Under the pieces are notes generated by a model. The model was not told the origin of the DNA. It was given only the letters and a program-made list of their open reading frames with translations, and ran no database searches. From positions 1 through 64,000 of the forward strand of contig NZ_JAIVAL010000012.1 in NCBI RefSeq assembly GCF_020171985.1: 64,000 nucleotides of DNA, in the 5' to 3' direction. This DNA comes from Halobacillus halophilus. Its GTDB lineage: Bacteria > Bacillota > Bacilli > Bacillales > Halobacillaceae. This document shows, in pieces, positions 33,107 through 42,629 of this stretch. The number at the start of each line of letters is the position of its first letter. The first letter of the stretch is position 1. The translations under genes and the position numbers were made by a program.

Positions 33107-33549
33107 GATTGACCTCCTACACGTGCCGTTTTTAGCTCTTTACGTTTTTGTGTTAAATAGTAGGTAAGAGCAAGAGCACCGTAAATACCGCGCCAGCCTT
33201 CTTCGTTAATTTTCTGTTCACCCTCGTGCGTACTTTCCTTCATGGAATGAGTCATATCTACGAGTGAGGATGTAAGCTTTCTGGAAGATTCCCCGATATC
33301 CCCGACAATATAGAAGAGAGGGCTCAGGGCACGTATCTTCTCATTTACATCTGCTAAGGTATCATTACCATTGTTAAGAACGTTTGAAGTTTCTTTCATA
33401 ACGGAGTCCAATTGTTCCGGAAGCTGATCGACGGTTTTGCGAACTCCTCCAAGAACATTGGCTAAATTATTCAATGCTTTAATTAAAAATATGGAGACAA
33501 TTGCAAAAGCTATCCCTATGATAAGTACACCAATTCCTAAATAGTCCAT
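33103..33549 (-). CDS. DUF948 protein (YtxG-like)
   Basis: 148 aa. One N-terminal membrane helix (YLGIGVLIIGIAFAIVSIFL) is followed by a helical region (IKALNNLANVLGGVRKTVDQ through LTSSLVDMTHSM) that matches DUF948/YtxG. It is the middle gene of a three-gene minus-strand operon. In B. subtilis the ytxGHJ operon is under sigma-B and sigma-H; the role is unknown, probably envelope-linked stress. Confidence 0.8.
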   Translation of the reverse strand: MDYLGIGVLIIGIAFAIVSIFLIKALNNLANVLGGVRKTVDQLPEQLDSVMKETSNVLNNGNDTLADVNEKIRALSPLFYIVGDIGESSRKLTSSLVDMTHSMKESTHEGEQKINEEGWRGIYGALALTYYLTQKRKELKTARVGGQS

Positions 33550-33567
33550 TGTGTAAGCCTCGCTTTC

Positions 33568-33981
33568 CTATTTTCTTTGAGTTCTTTTCCACTTCATATA
33601 CAGATTGAGAGCTGCATCGCCCCATCGCATGGCCTGCGCCACCTGGTCGTCTCTCTTATTGGATGCATGAGCGACACTTTCACTCATTCCCTGTAAGGAT
33701 TGATTCACATTCCCAACCGTTGAACCGACGTTTTGTAAGGAACTTACCAATCCGTTCAATGATTGAGTTTTATTTTCAAAGTCTGCTGCAATATTGTTCG
33801 TTTTCTTTAATAAGCTTTCTGATTCCGTTGTAATCCCCTGCATCTGTCCTTCTACTTTTTCAAGAGTAGTAGAGACACTAGACATTGTGCTGGATGCTGC
33901 TTTCAATGTCTTCACCACGAATATGGCAATTAAAGCAAAGGAGATTGCGATAATCAGTAAACTGATCCCTGCTAATGACAT
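33568..33981 (-). CDS. DUF948 protein (YtxG-like), second copy
   Basis: 137 aa from ATG at 33981. It resembles its neighbour: an N-terminal membrane helix (MSLAGISLLIIAISFALIAI), then a heptad-rich domain (MSSVSTTLEKVEGQMQGITT, LNGLVSSLQNVGSTVGNVNQ). The two DUF948 genes probably came from tandem duplication and have diverged. It is first in the operon, with AGAGGTGAG before the start. Confidence 0.78.
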   Translation of the reverse strand: MSLAGISLLIIAISFALIAIFVVKTLKAASSTMSSVSTTLEKVEGQMQGITTESESLLKKTNNIAADFENKTQSLNGLVSSLQNVGSTVGNVNQSLQGMSESVAHASNKRDDQVAQAMRWGDAALNLYMKWKRTQRK

Positions 33982-34014
33982 AACCACTCACCTCTTAATT
34001 TGTTTACTCTGTCT

Positions 34015-34040
34015 TTACCACTAAATAATTTTGGTGAAAC
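34015..34040 (-). promoter_or_regulatory. Weak candidate sigma-B promoter of the YtxGH-like operon
   Basis: On the minus strand GTTTCA - 14 bp - TGGTAA partly fits GTTTAA-N14-GGGWAW. It lies 34 bp upstream of the first gene. The match is weak, but ytxGH operons are known sigma-B targets. Confidence 0.3.
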
Positions 34041-34100
34041 CAATTTATTACCATAATCTTTATTACAATAATATTACCATTAGAGGGTGTGGGAATATTA

Positions 34101-34155
34101 TCCACCTCAGGTCATCCAAATATTGTAAATTACAAAATAAGGTTTTTAGGTGGGA
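34101..34155. repeat. Decayed copy of the CCACCTCAGG palindrome
   Basis: The left arm TCCACCTCAGGTCATCCA is intact. The right arm is replaced by an AT-rich stretch, leaving only AGGTGGGA at 34148. It lies between two divergent operons, where a terminator would not be expected. Confidence 0.6.
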
Positions 34156-34183
34156 TTATAGTGGAATAGGAGGAGTAACTCAT

Positions 34184-34197
34184 TGAAAGCGCTTACT
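34184..34197 (+). promoter_or_regulatory. Candidate cre (CcpA) site upstream of glgB
   Basis: TGAAAGCGCTTACT matches the cre consensus except for the last base. It lies about 110 bp upstream of the likely -35 element of the glg operon, so activation or a second promoter would be needed to explain it. Confidence 0.45.
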
Positions 34198-34265
34198 ATA
34201 AGGGCTTATTTAGCATTTGGCTCCAATTCGAGCAATATTTACGGAAGCAGGCAAAATTCGACAAA

Positions 34266-34280
34266 ACTTTTCAGAAAATT
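34266..34280 (+). promoter_or_regulatory. Candidate CodY box upstream of glgB
   Basis: ACTTTTCAGAAAATT matches the CodY motif AATTTTCWGAAAATT at 14 of 15 positions. It lies 14 bp upstream of the proposed -35 of the glycogen operon. Confidence 0.55.
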
Positions 34281-34294
34281 TTTATTAAATTCAA

Positions 34295-34323
34295 TTGTAA
34301 AAGCTAAACTTGGATTTTATGAT
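34295..34323 (+). promoter_or_regulatory. Candidate sigma-A promoter of the glg operon
   Basis: TTGTAA - 17 bp - TATGAT, about 78 bp upstream of the glgB start codon. Confidence 0.5.
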
Positions 34324-34400
34324 AAGAACATAGCGGAAATTAGCATGAATTCTTGCTTTAGCGAACAAACTATATTTCTAAACGATAGAGGAGTGATGGT

Positions 34401-36320
34401 GTGGCCAATGAATCAACGTTAGAACACGATATATATTTATTTCATGAAGGAAATCTCCGGTATAGCTACCGGCTTCTTGGAGCCCACCCGGATGTTAAGG
34501 ACGGAGTAGAAGGTATTCGTTTTGCAGTCTGGGCGCCCAATGCTGTACAAGTAAGCGTGGTAGGTATATTTAATGAATGGGACGGAAGACAGAATCCTAT
34601 GGAGAAAGTGAACGATAATGGAATATGGATGGCCTTTATTCCGAACCTTGAAAAAGGGACGATTTACAAATATGAAATTTTGACGGCTCATGGACATCTT
34701 CGTTTAAAAGCTGATCCTTACGCTTTTTCCAGCGAATTGCGCCCCGATACAGCTTCTGTTGTCTATCCTCTCGATAACTATACATGGAATGACAGTGAAT
34801 GGATGCAGGAACGAAAAGCTCAAAATATCTATGAATCTCCTGTATCCATCTATGAGCTGCATTTAGGATCGTGGAAATATATCGAACCTGAAGTATTCTA
34901 CAATTATCGTGAATACGCAGATATGGTGATTCCTTATGTTAAAGATCTCGGCTATACCCATATCGAACTCCTTCCCATAATGGAACATCCTTTTGATCGT
35001 TCCTGGGGCTATCAGACCACTGGTTACTTTGGTGTGACCTCACGCTACGGATCACCGGATGATTTCAAATATTTCGTCGATCAGTGTCACCAGAATGGGC
35101 TCGGAGTCATTCTGGACTGGGTACCTGGACACTTTTGTAAAGACGAACACGGCTTAAGGCGTTTTGACGGAGAGGCCCTCTATGAATATCAGAACCCGAG
35201 TAAAGCTGAAAAGACCCAATGGGGCACATTAACCTTTGATTTTGGCAGAAGTGAAGTACACAGCTTCTTGATATCCAATGCGATTTACTGGCTGAAGGAA
35301 TATCACTTGGATGGCCTGCGGGTCGATGCCGTAGCAAGCATGCTGTATTTAGACTTTGGAAAGAACGAAGGAGAATGGGAACTGAATGAATATGGAGGCC
35401 GTGAAAACATCGAAGCGGTTTCTTTCATTAAGAAGATGAATGAGGCTGTATTTGAAGAAGTTCCAGATACCCTCATGATGGCAGAAGAATCGACCTCTTG
35501 GCCATTAGTCAGTGCTCCGACCTATATCGGGGGGCTCGGCTTTAACTATAAATGGAATATGGGCTGGATGAATGACATGCTCAAATATATGGAAACAGAC
35601 CCGATTCATCGTAAGTACCACCATAATCTCATTACATTCTCATTGTTCTATGCTTTCTCAGAAAATTTCGTATTACCGATTTCCCATGATGAAGTTGTTC
35701 ATGGTAAGAAATCGTTATTAAATAAGATGCCGGGTGATTACTGGCAGAAATTTGCAAACTTAAGAGCTTTCTTAGGGTACATGTATGCCCACCCTGGTAA
35801 GAAGTTATTATTCATGGGAGGTGAATTTGGTCAGTTCGATGAATGGAAAGACCTTGAAGATCTTGATTGGGAGCTCCTGGAGTATGACTCTCATGCTGCC
35901 ACCCAAAATTACATGAAAGAGCTTCACCAACTCTATCTGGATTCGGCTCCTTTGTGGGAGCTCGATCACAAAGAGGAAGGGTTCTCCTGGATTGATGCCC
36001 AGAATTACGATCAAAGCATTGTATCATTTGCAAGGAACAGCCGTACATCAAACGATCAATTAATTGTGGTATGTAACTTCACTCCTCAGGTTTACCACGA
36101 TTACAAAGTAGGAGTACCAAAACATGGCTCATACAAAGAAATTTTCTCGAGTGATTCGGAACGCTTCGGAGGTTCAGGGCAGGTCAATGGAGGGCCGCTC
36201 GGAACAATTCCTGAACCCTGGCAGGGTCAGGATCAGCATATCACCATGACCATTCCACCGCTCGGTGTGAGCTTCTTGAAGAGAACTTCAGTATCCAAGG
36301 AGGAAAATCATGAAAAATAA
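34401..36320 (+). CDS. glgB: 1,4-alpha-glucan branching enzyme
   Basis: 639 aa, GH13 subfamily typical length for Bacillus GlgB. It makes alpha-1,6 branches in glycogen. An N-terminal CBM48-like domain ([20 protein letters not shown] to [12 protein letters not shown]) precedes the catalytic barrel. The catalytic residues lie in [14 protein letters not shown] (Asp nucleophile), [11 protein letters not shown] (Glu acid/base) and [12 protein letters not shown] (Asp stabiliser). The start is GTG with SD GAGGAG. It overlaps glgC by 11 bp and is first in the glycogen operon. Confidence 0.96.
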   Translation: MANESTLEHDIYLFHEGNLRYSYRLLGAHPDVKDGVEGIRFAVWAPNAVQVSVVGIFNEWDGRQNPMEKVNDNGIWMAFIPNLEKGTIYKYEILTAHGHLRLKADPYAFSSELRPDTASVVYPLDNYTWNDSEWMQERKAQNIYESPVSIYELHLGSWKYIEPEVFYNYREYADMVIPYVKDLGYTHIELLPIMEHPFDRSWGYQTTGYFGVTSRYGSPDDFKYFVDQCHQNGLGVILDWVPGHFCKDEHGLRRFDGEALYEYQNPSKAEKTQWGTLTFDFGRSEVHSFLISNAIYWLKEYHLDGLRVDAVASMLYLDFGKNEGEWELNEYGGRENIEAVSFIKKMNEAVFEEVPDTLMMAEESTSWPLVSAPTYIGGLGFNYKWNMGWMNDMLKYMETDPIHRKYHHNLITFSLFYAFSENFVLPISHDEVVHGKKSLLNKMPGDYWQKFANLRAFLGYMYAHPGKKLLFMGGEFGQFDEWKDLEDLDWELLEYDSHAATQNYMKELHQLYLDSAPLWELDHKEEGFSWIDAQNYDQSIVSFARNSRTSNDQLIVVCNFTPQVYHDYKVGVPKHGSYKEIFSSDSERFGGSGQVNGGPLGTIPEPWQGQDQHITMTIPPLGVSFLKRTSVSKEENHEK

Positions 36321-37470
36321 AGAATGTGTAGCTATGCTGTTAGCTGGAGGACAAGGAACAAGATTAAAATCACTTACCAAAAAGATTGCCAAGCCTGCGG
36401 TCTATTTTGGTGGGAAATACAGAATCATCGATTTTCCTTTAAGTAACTGCACCAACTCAAGGATTGATACAGTCGGGGTGCTGACTCAGTATGAGCCTCT
36501 TGTTTTAAATGACTATATTGGTATTGGAGCACCATGGGATCTCGACCGTAAATATGGTGGAGTATCCGTTCTTCCTCCGTTTATGCAGGCAGAAGGAGGA
36601 GGCTGGTATGAAGGAACAGCCAACGCCATTTACAGAAACCTGGAATTCCTGAATCAATACGATCCGGAGCATGTGCTCGTTCTTTCAGGTGACCATATTT
36701 ATAAAATGGATTACAGTGATATGCTCGATTATCACGAAGCTTCCGGCGCTGACGCCACCATTTCCGTCCTGGAAGTGCCATGGGAAGATGCCAGCCGTTT
36801 CGGCATTATGAACACAGAAGAAAATGGAAGAATTGATGAATTTGATGAAAAACCTGAATTTCCGAAGAGTAACCTGGCCTCTATGGGCGTATATATTTTC
36901 CGCTGGGACGTGCTGAAGCAGTATTTGATCGAAGATGCGGAAAAAGAAGATTCCTCCCATGACTTCGGGAAAGATATTATACCGGCTCTTCTTAAAGATG
37001 AGAAGAAGTTAATGGCTTATACCTTTGACGGTTACTGGAAGGATGTTGGTACCGTTGACAGTTTGTGGGAAGCCAATATGGATTTACTTCAACCTAAACC
37101 GGAACTTAATTTGAATGATCATACATGGAGAATCTATTCCAAAAATCCAAATCAGCCTCCGCAGTATATAGCACCTTCTGCCACAGTCAGGAACGCCCTG
37201 ATTAACGAGGGCTGCCGCATATATGGAACGATTGATACTTCGGTTATCTTTTATGGGGTACATGTGGACGAATCCTCCATTGTTAAGGATTCCGTCATCA
37301 TGCCTGATGTAAAGATCGGTAAAAATGTAAAAATTAATCGCGCTATCATTGCAAAAGGAAGCGTAATCGAGGATGGAGCAGTTATTGGTGATCCTGCCCC
37401 GGACAGTGAAATTACGCTAGTAGCAGAAGAAGGCAGCGTCATGGCATCAAGCTATGCAGCTAATAGTTAA
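36310..37470 (+). CDS. glgC: Glucose-1-phosphate adenylyltransferase, catalytic subunit
   Basis: 386 aa. It makes ADP-glucose from glucose-1-phosphate and ATP, the committed step of glycogen synthesis. The nucleotide loop [20 protein letters not shown] is intact, with [26 protein letters not shown] and the catalytic/sugar site [12 protein letters not shown] and [17 protein letters not shown]-terminal left-handed beta-helix of hexapeptides follows (about 290-375). SD AAGGAGG lies inside glgB. Confidence 0.96.
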   Translation: MKNKECVAMLLAGGQGTRLKSLTKKIAKPAVYFGGKYRIIDFPLSNCTNSRIDTVGVLTQYEPLVLNDYIGIGAPWDLDRKYGGVSVLPPFMQAEGGGWYEGTANAIYRNLEFLNQYDPEHVLVLSGDHIYKMDYSDMLDYHEASGADATISVLEVPWEDASRFGIMNTEENGRIDEFDEKPEFPKSNLASMGVYIFRWDVLKQYLIEDAEKEDSSHDFGKDIIPALLKDEKKLMAYTFDGYWKDVGTVDSLWEANMDLLQPKPELNLNDHTWRIYSKNPNQPPQYIAPSATVRNALINEGCRIYGTIDTSVIFYGVHVDESSIVKDSVIMPDVKIGKNVKINRAIIAKGSVIEDGAVIGDPAPDSEITLVAEEGSVMASSYAANS

Positions 37471-37482
37471 GAGGAGGATTCT

Positions 37483-38589
37483 ATGGATCAAATAGCAGGA
37501 ATTATAAACTTGGATCATGAACAGGATTTATTGGATGAACTAACCTACTTCCGGTGTGGAGCTGCGGTTCCATTTGCCGGACGTTACCGAATGATTGACT
37601 TTACGATTTCCAACATGACGAATTCGCGCATTGAGTCTGTTGCTGTATTCGCCCGTCGCAAGTACAGATCTCTTATGGACCACCTCGAACAGGGCAAAGC
37701 CTGGGATCTCGACCGTAAGCGCGGAGGTCTTTTCATTCTTCCGCCGGACTGGAATGATCCAACGGATATTTCCAGAGGAGATCTGCAGCATTTTCATAAC
37801 AATATAGATTTCCTAAGGCGTACACTTGCTGACTATATTCTAGTCTCAGGTTCCCAGCACATTTGCAACATTAACTTCCAGGATGTGCTTAAGGAGCATA
37901 AAGATGTAAATGCTGATGTTACCGTTATTTATACAAAAGTAGATGAGCTTTATCCGGAGCACCAAATGGCTCATAAACTGGATGTAGATGAAGAAGGCCG
38001 GGTAACGTCCATTAACAATGATCAAGGGAATACCAATGTTTATATGGATATGTATCTTATCAAAAAAGATTATTTGTATGAATTAGTGGAAGAGTGTATT
38101 GCCCATGGCTGCTCGCACTTCTTCCTTGATGGCATTAAAGCCAAGATTCCGGATCTTCATGTCCATGCTTTTGAATATGAGGGCGTTCACGCGCTGGTAA
38201 ATTCGGTAGAAAGCTATTATCGTGCCAGCACGAAGCTGCTTGACGTTGAGGAGCGGGACGAACTATTTAGAGATGATGCGCCTGTTCTGACAAAGGTTAA
38301 GAATGAAGCACCGGCTAAGTATGCCACTTCTTCTAACGTAAATAATACGTTAGTAGCCAACGGTTGTATTATTGAAGGCCATGTGGAAGACAGTATTCTG
38401 TTCCGTGGCGTTAAAGTGGGTGAAGGGGCCGTCATTAAAAACTCGATTATTATGCAGCGTTGTGAAATTGAAAGTAATGCGGTCCTGGAAAATGTCATTC
38501 TTGATAAAGATTGCAGCATTTCCGAGAGCCGTACATTAATTGGCGCCCCGGAGAAACCATTTGTTTTACCTAAACGAAAAACCATGTAA
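37483..38589 (+). CDS. glgD: ADP-glucose pyrophosphorylase regulatory subunit
   Basis: 368 aa, a paralogue of GlgC. The start IAGIINLDHEQDLLDELTYF lacks the GGxGTRL nucleotide loop, while GRYRMIDFTISNM and the C-terminal hexapeptide helix are kept. This is the known pattern of GlgD, which raises GlgC activity in a heteromer rather than catalysing. It lies 12 bp after glgC (SD GAGGAGG) and ends before an intrinsic terminator that divides the operon. Confidence 0.93.
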   Translation: MDQIAGIINLDHEQDLLDELTYFRCGAAVPFAGRYRMIDFTISNMTNSRIESVAVFARRKYRSLMDHLEQGKAWDLDRKRGGLFILPPDWNDPTDISRGDLQHFHNNIDFLRRTLADYILVSGSQHICNINFQDVLKEHKDVNADVTVIYTKVDELYPEHQMAHKLDVDEEGRVTSINNDQGNTNVYMDMYLIKKDYLYELVEECIAHGCSHFFLDGIKAKIPDLHVHAFEYEGVHALVNSVESYYRASTKLLDVEERDELFRDDAPVLTKVKNEAPAKYATSSNVNNTLVANGCIIEGHVEDSILFRGVKVGEGAVIKNSIIMQRCEIESNAVLENVILDKDCSISESRTLIGAPEKPFVLPKRKTM

Positions 38590-38597
38590 AAGTTTAT

Positions 38598-38640
38598 AAA
38601 AAGGGCTGTCTGAACCAATTCATTCTGACAGCCCTTTTTC
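38598..38640 (+). terminator. Internal terminator between glgD and glgA
   Basis: Arms AAAAAGGGCTGTC / GACAGCCCTTTTT around a 16-nt loop. It is a strong stem with T run in the middle of the glg operon, 66 bp before glgA. Confidence 0.85.
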
Positions 38641-38705
38641 ATCATCTTTGCACGTCTATCGGCCATAATAAGTGAGGTAGTGAACACATAAAGGAGTGAA
38701 CCACA

Positions 38706-40136
38706 ATGAATGTATTAATGATTGGATCGGAATGCACACCATTTATAAAAACGGGGGGACTGGCGGATGTATTAGGATCTCTTCCTCAATCCCTGAGAGA
38801 ACAAGGGACTGACGTTAGAGTCGTACTCCCGAAGTATGAGAATATGGACGACCATTGGAAAATGCAGTTGACGCATTTGGATGAATTGAATGTTCAAATG
38901 GGCTGGCGGAACCAATATGCAGGAGTTGAATATATAGAATACGAAGGTGTACCTGTTTATTTTATTGATAATGAATACTATTTTAAACGTTCAAACTTGT
39001 ATGGATATGATGACGAGGCTGAACGATTTGTCTTTTTCAATCGCGCCATTATGGAAATGGTAAATGCGCTGGACTGGCGTCCTGACGTGCTGCACTGCCA
39101 CGACTGGCAAAGCGGGCTGATTCCTGCCTTGTTACATACCCACTATAAGGATGTGGAAAAGTTTCAGGGGATGAAGACGGTCTTTACCATCCATAACCTG
39201 AAATATCAGGGGATTTTTGCTCGTTCCGTAGCTCATGACTTAATGGACTACGATGAGAATATGGTAACAGAAGACACGTTCGAATTTTACGGTGACGTCA
39301 ATTTTATGAAGGGCGCACTGAATTTCGCAGATTTTATTACAACCGTTAGTGAAACTTATGCAAAAGAGATTCAAACGCCTTATTTCGGGGAAAACCTAGA
39401 CGGAGTATTAAGAAAGCGTTCCAATGAATTGGTCGGTATAGTCAATGGAATTAATGAACAAAATTATAACCCTATGAATGACGAAGCTCTTGCTTTTCCT
39501 TTCCGCACTTCATTGATTCAAAAAGCACTGAACAAAGTGTGGCTTCAGGAGCAATTAGGATTACCGGCAAGAGAAGATGTACCTATGATTGGCATCGTTT
39601 CCAGATTGGTCGAACAAAAAGGATTCGACCTCATTGGTCACGTCATTGACGATCTTCTATCCGAAGAGGATGTACAAATCGTATTACTGGGTACAGGTGA
39701 AGAGCAGTATGAGCAGATGTTTCAATGGGCGCAGGACCGCCACCCTGACAAAATGTCTGCCAATATTACATTTTCGGAACCTCTTTCCCGTCAGATTTAT
39801 GCGGCAAGCGACATGTTCTTAATGCCGTCAAGATTTGAGCCGTGCGGTATCGGGCAGTTAATCGCATTACGTTATCTGACAGCCCCTATTGTGCGGGAAA
39901 CAGGCGGTTTAGCTGATACGGTTCATCCTTTTGTAGAAGATACGGGAGAAGGAAACGGCTTTACCTTTGAGAATTACAACGCACACGACATGCTTTATAC
40001 GATCAGAAGAGCCATCGAAATCTATCATGACCCTGTTTCTTGGGAGAAGTTAGTCAATAATATTAGCAAGAGCAAGTTCACATGGGAGACCTCTGCTAAT
40101 GAGTACATGGATTTATATAAATCTATGATCCAGTAG
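38706..40136 (+). CDS. glgA: Glycogen synthase (ADP-glucose type)
   Basis: 476 aa, GT5 family. It extends alpha-1,4-glucan chains from ADP-glucose. The substrate motif KTGGLADVLGSLP is near the N-terminus, and the C-terminal half holds GIVSRLVEQKGFDL, MPSRFEPCGIGQLIALRYLT and TGGLADTVHPF, typical bacterial GlgA signatures. SD AAAGGAG precedes the ATG. It is placed after glgD and before glgP as in B. subtilis, but is separated from glgD by a terminator, so it may be partly independent. Confidence 0.96.
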   Translation: MNVLMIGSECTPFIKTGGLADVLGSLPQSLREQGTDVRVVLPKYENMDDHWKMQLTHLDELNVQMGWRNQYAGVEYIEYEGVPVYFIDNEYYFKRSNLYGYDDEAERFVFFNRAIMEMVNALDWRPDVLHCHDWQSGLIPALLHTHYKDVEKFQGMKTVFTIHNLKYQGIFARSVAHDLMDYDENMVTEDTFEFYGDVNFMKGALNFADFITTVSETYAKEIQTPYFGENLDGVLRKRSNELVGIVNGINEQNYNPMNDEALAFPFRTSLIQKALNKVWLQEQLGLPAREDVPMIGIVSRLVEQKGFDLIGHVIDDLLSEEDVQIVLLGTGEEQYEQMFQWAQDRHPDKMSANITFSEPLSRQIYAASDMFLMPSRFEPCGIGQLIALRYLTAPIVRETGGLADTVHPFVEDTGEGNGFTFENYNAHDMLYTIRRAIEIYHDPVSWEKLVNNISKSKFTWETSANEYMDLYKSMIQ

Positions 40137-40162
40137 CAGGCGGGATGAGAGGAGACGATAAG

Positions 40163-42610
40163 GTGACTTTAATGTTCAGCGATAAAGAAGAGTTTAAGGA
40201 AGCGTTCAAAGCAAAGCTTGAGACAAAACTTGGGAAAAAGGCGGAAGAAGCAACAGAGAGCGATGCTTACAAAGCCTTAGGTGCGTTGGTTCAGGAACGA
40301 ATCAGCAGAAACTGGGTTAAAACCAATCAGGATTACAGGACGAATAAGAATAAGCAGGTCTATTACTTTTCTATGGAATTTTTAATGGGACGCCTGCTCG
40401 GAAATAATTTGCTTAACCTGAAGATGTTATCTCTGGTAGAAGAAGGACTGGACGATTTAGGCTTGAATCTGAACAATCTTGAGGAGAAGGAGCACGATGC
40501 AGGGCTTGGAAATGGCGGATTAGGCCGTTTGGCAGCTTGTTTCTTAGATTCACTGGCCTCCTTGGAATTGGCTGGGCATGGATATGGGATCCGATACAGA
40601 TATGGAATGTTCGAGCAGCACATTATTGACGGCCAGCAGGTTGAACTTCCCGATCACTGGCTCTCCCAGGACTTTATATGGGAAGTCCGCCGCCCTGAAG
40701 AAGCAGTTGAAGTCCGGTTTGGCGGTAATGTGGAAGCGGTAAAAAATGAATCGGGTTCCCTTCACTTCGAATATAAAAATTATGAACAGGTTCAGGCTGT
40801 TCCTTATGATGTTCCAATTGCTGGCTATAACAATGATACCGTCAATACACTGAGGTTATGGTCGGCGGAGCCGATCGTAGAGAATACATTAAGAAAAGCC
40901 GAAATCGAAAATAATTCTGCTTCCTTTTTAGATTATAAGCGGGAGCTTGAGTCTATATCTTCCTTCCTGTACCCGGATGATTCAACGGATGAAGGAAAAA
41001 GGCTGCGACTGAAGCAGGAATACTTCCTGGTGTCTGCAGGGGTTCAGTCTGTCATACGCTCGTTTGAACGTCTGGATCTGCCTTGGACGTCTTTCCCGGA
41101 TAAAGCTGCTCTTCATATCAACGATACACACCCTGCTCTAGTCATTCCGGAATTAATGCGCATTTTAATGGACGAAAAAGGGTTAGGATGGGAAGAAGCC
41201 TGGGATCTTACGCAATCATCTGTTTCTTATACCAACCATACAACACTCAGTGAAGCCCTGGAGTCATGGCCTGTAGATATGGTCCGCTCTCTTTTACCCC
41301 GCATCTTTATGATTATTGATGAGATTAATGAGCGTTTCTGCCAGGATTTATGGCGTACGTACCCTGGAGATTTTGACAGGATTGCCGACCTTGCCATAGT
41401 GGCGGACGGTCAGGTGAAAATGGCTCATTTATCTATTGTGGGCAGTCATAGTGTGAACGGAGTCGCGAAGCTCCACACGGAAATATTAAAGAAAAGGGAA
41501 ATGAAGCGGTTTTACGACACGTTTCCTGAACGCTTTAATAATAAAACGAACGGAATTACTCATAGAAGATGGCTGATGCATGCCAATAAACCGTTGACTT
41601 CTGCTATCACTGAAGCGATTGGCGACAGCTGGATTGAGCAGCCCAAACGGTTAGAAGATCTGCTGAATAAACAGGAAGACACCGCCTTCCTAGATCGTTT
41701 ACATGATATTAAACAGCAAAACAAACAAAATCTGGTTGACTGGGTACAAGAGACTCAAGGGATCGCCGTTGATCCGGCCTCGATATTTGACGTCCACATT
41801 AAAAGGCTTCATGGCTATAAACGCCAGCTGCTGAACGCACTCCACATTATGCATTTGTACAATGAGATTAAATCCGATCCTACGTTGGATATTGTACCTA
41901 GAACCTTTTTCTTTGGAGCAAAGGCAGCATCGAGCTACCATTTTGCGAAAAAGGTGATTCAGCTGATTAATCGTATCGCGCATGTCGTCAATAACGACCG
42001 CGACGTGAAAGATAAAATTAAAGTAGTCTTTTTACCCAATTATTCTGTATCGATTGCTGAGCGCGTCATTCCAGCCAGTAATGTGAGTGAACAGATTTCT
42101 ACGGCCAGTAAGGAAGCTTCCGGAACAGGAAACATGAAGTTCATGATGAACGGAGCGTTAACGGTGGGAACCATGGATGGAGCGAATGTGGAAATCCATG
42201 ATCTGGTCGGAGACGATAATATTTACACGTTCGGAATGAGTTCGGAAGAGGTATTAGAGTATTACCGGAATGGAAACTATTCCTCTAGAGAAATTTATGA
42301 AAATGACTCAAGAGTAAGACACACCTTAGACCAGCTGGTGCACTATAGTCCTTTTTCTAAGGGAGAAACGGACTTCCAGGAAATCTATGATGCCCTGCTT
42401 ACCTACAACGATGAGTTCTTTGTACTAAAAGATTTTGCCAGCTATCTCTTTACTCAGCAGAAAGTGAGCCGCGACTTTCTGAAGGAGCGGGAATGGAATA
42501 GAAAGAGTCTGATTAACATTGCAAAATCCGGGAAGTTCTCCAGTGATCGAACGATCCAGGAGTATGCTCGTGACATTTGGCAGATTCAGCGCACACGAAT
42601 GTTAAAGTGA
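40163..42610 (+). CDS. glgP: Glycogen phosphorylase
   Basis: About 815 aa, GT35. It removes glucose units as glucose-1-phosphate. N-terminal EFLMGRLLGNNLLNL, then HDAGLGNGGLGRLAACFLDS, and the PLP-lysine block EASGTGNMKFMMNGALTVGT followed by MDGANVEI are all present, so it is catalytically complete. GTG at 40163 (SD GAGAGGAG, 8 nt) is preferred to ATG at 40145, which lies before the SD. It sits 26 bp after glgA and 19 bp before a GH13 hydrolase. Confidence 0.95.
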   Translation: MTLMFSDKEEFKEAFKAKLETKLGKKAEEATESDAYKALGALVQERISRNWVKTNQDYRTNKNKQVYYFSMEFLMGRLLGNNLLNLKMLSLVEEGLDDLGLNLNNLEEKEHDAGLGNGGLGRLAACFLDSLASLELAGHGYGIRYRYGMFEQHIIDGQQVELPDHWLSQDFIWEVRRPEEAVEVRFGGNVEAVKNESGSLHFEYKNYEQVQAVPYDVPIAGYNNDTVNTLRLWSAEPIVENTLRKAEIENNSASFLDYKRELESISSFLYPDDSTDEGKRLRLKQEYFLVSAGVQSVIRSFERLDLPWTSFPDKAALHINDTHPALVIPELMRILMDEKGLGWEEAWDLTQSSVSYTNHTTLSEALESWPVDMVRSLLPRIFMIIDEINERFCQDLWRTYPGDFDRIADLAIVADGQVKMAHLSIVGSHSVNGVAKLHTEILKKREMKRFYDTFPERFNNKTNGITHRRWLMHANKPLTSAITEAIGDSWIEQPKRLEDLLNKQEDTAFLDRLHDIKQQNKQNLVDWVQETQGIAVDPASIFDVHIKRLHGYKRQLLNALHIMHLYNEIKSDPTLDIVPRTFFFGAKAASSYHFAKKVIQLINRIAHVVNNDRDVKDKIKVVFLPNYSVSIAERVIPASNVSEQISTASKEASGTGNMKFMMNGALTVGTMDGANVEIHDLVGDDNIYTFGMSSEEVLEYYRNGNYSSREIYENDSRVRHTLDQLVHYSPFSKGETDFQEIYDALLTYNDEFFVLKDFASYLFTQQKVSRDFLKEREWNRKSLINIAKSGKFSSDRTIQEYARDIWQIQRTRMLK

Positions 42611-42629
42611 GGTCTTAGGGGGAGTTTAT

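Noticed and set aside
34183-34422. 79-codon frame with TTG start and a good SD before glgB
   Set aside because: Its first codons are the cre-like sequence, it spans the likely CodY site and promoter of glg, has unusual composition and overlaps glgB. The SD may be chance, though a leader peptide cannot be fully excluded.
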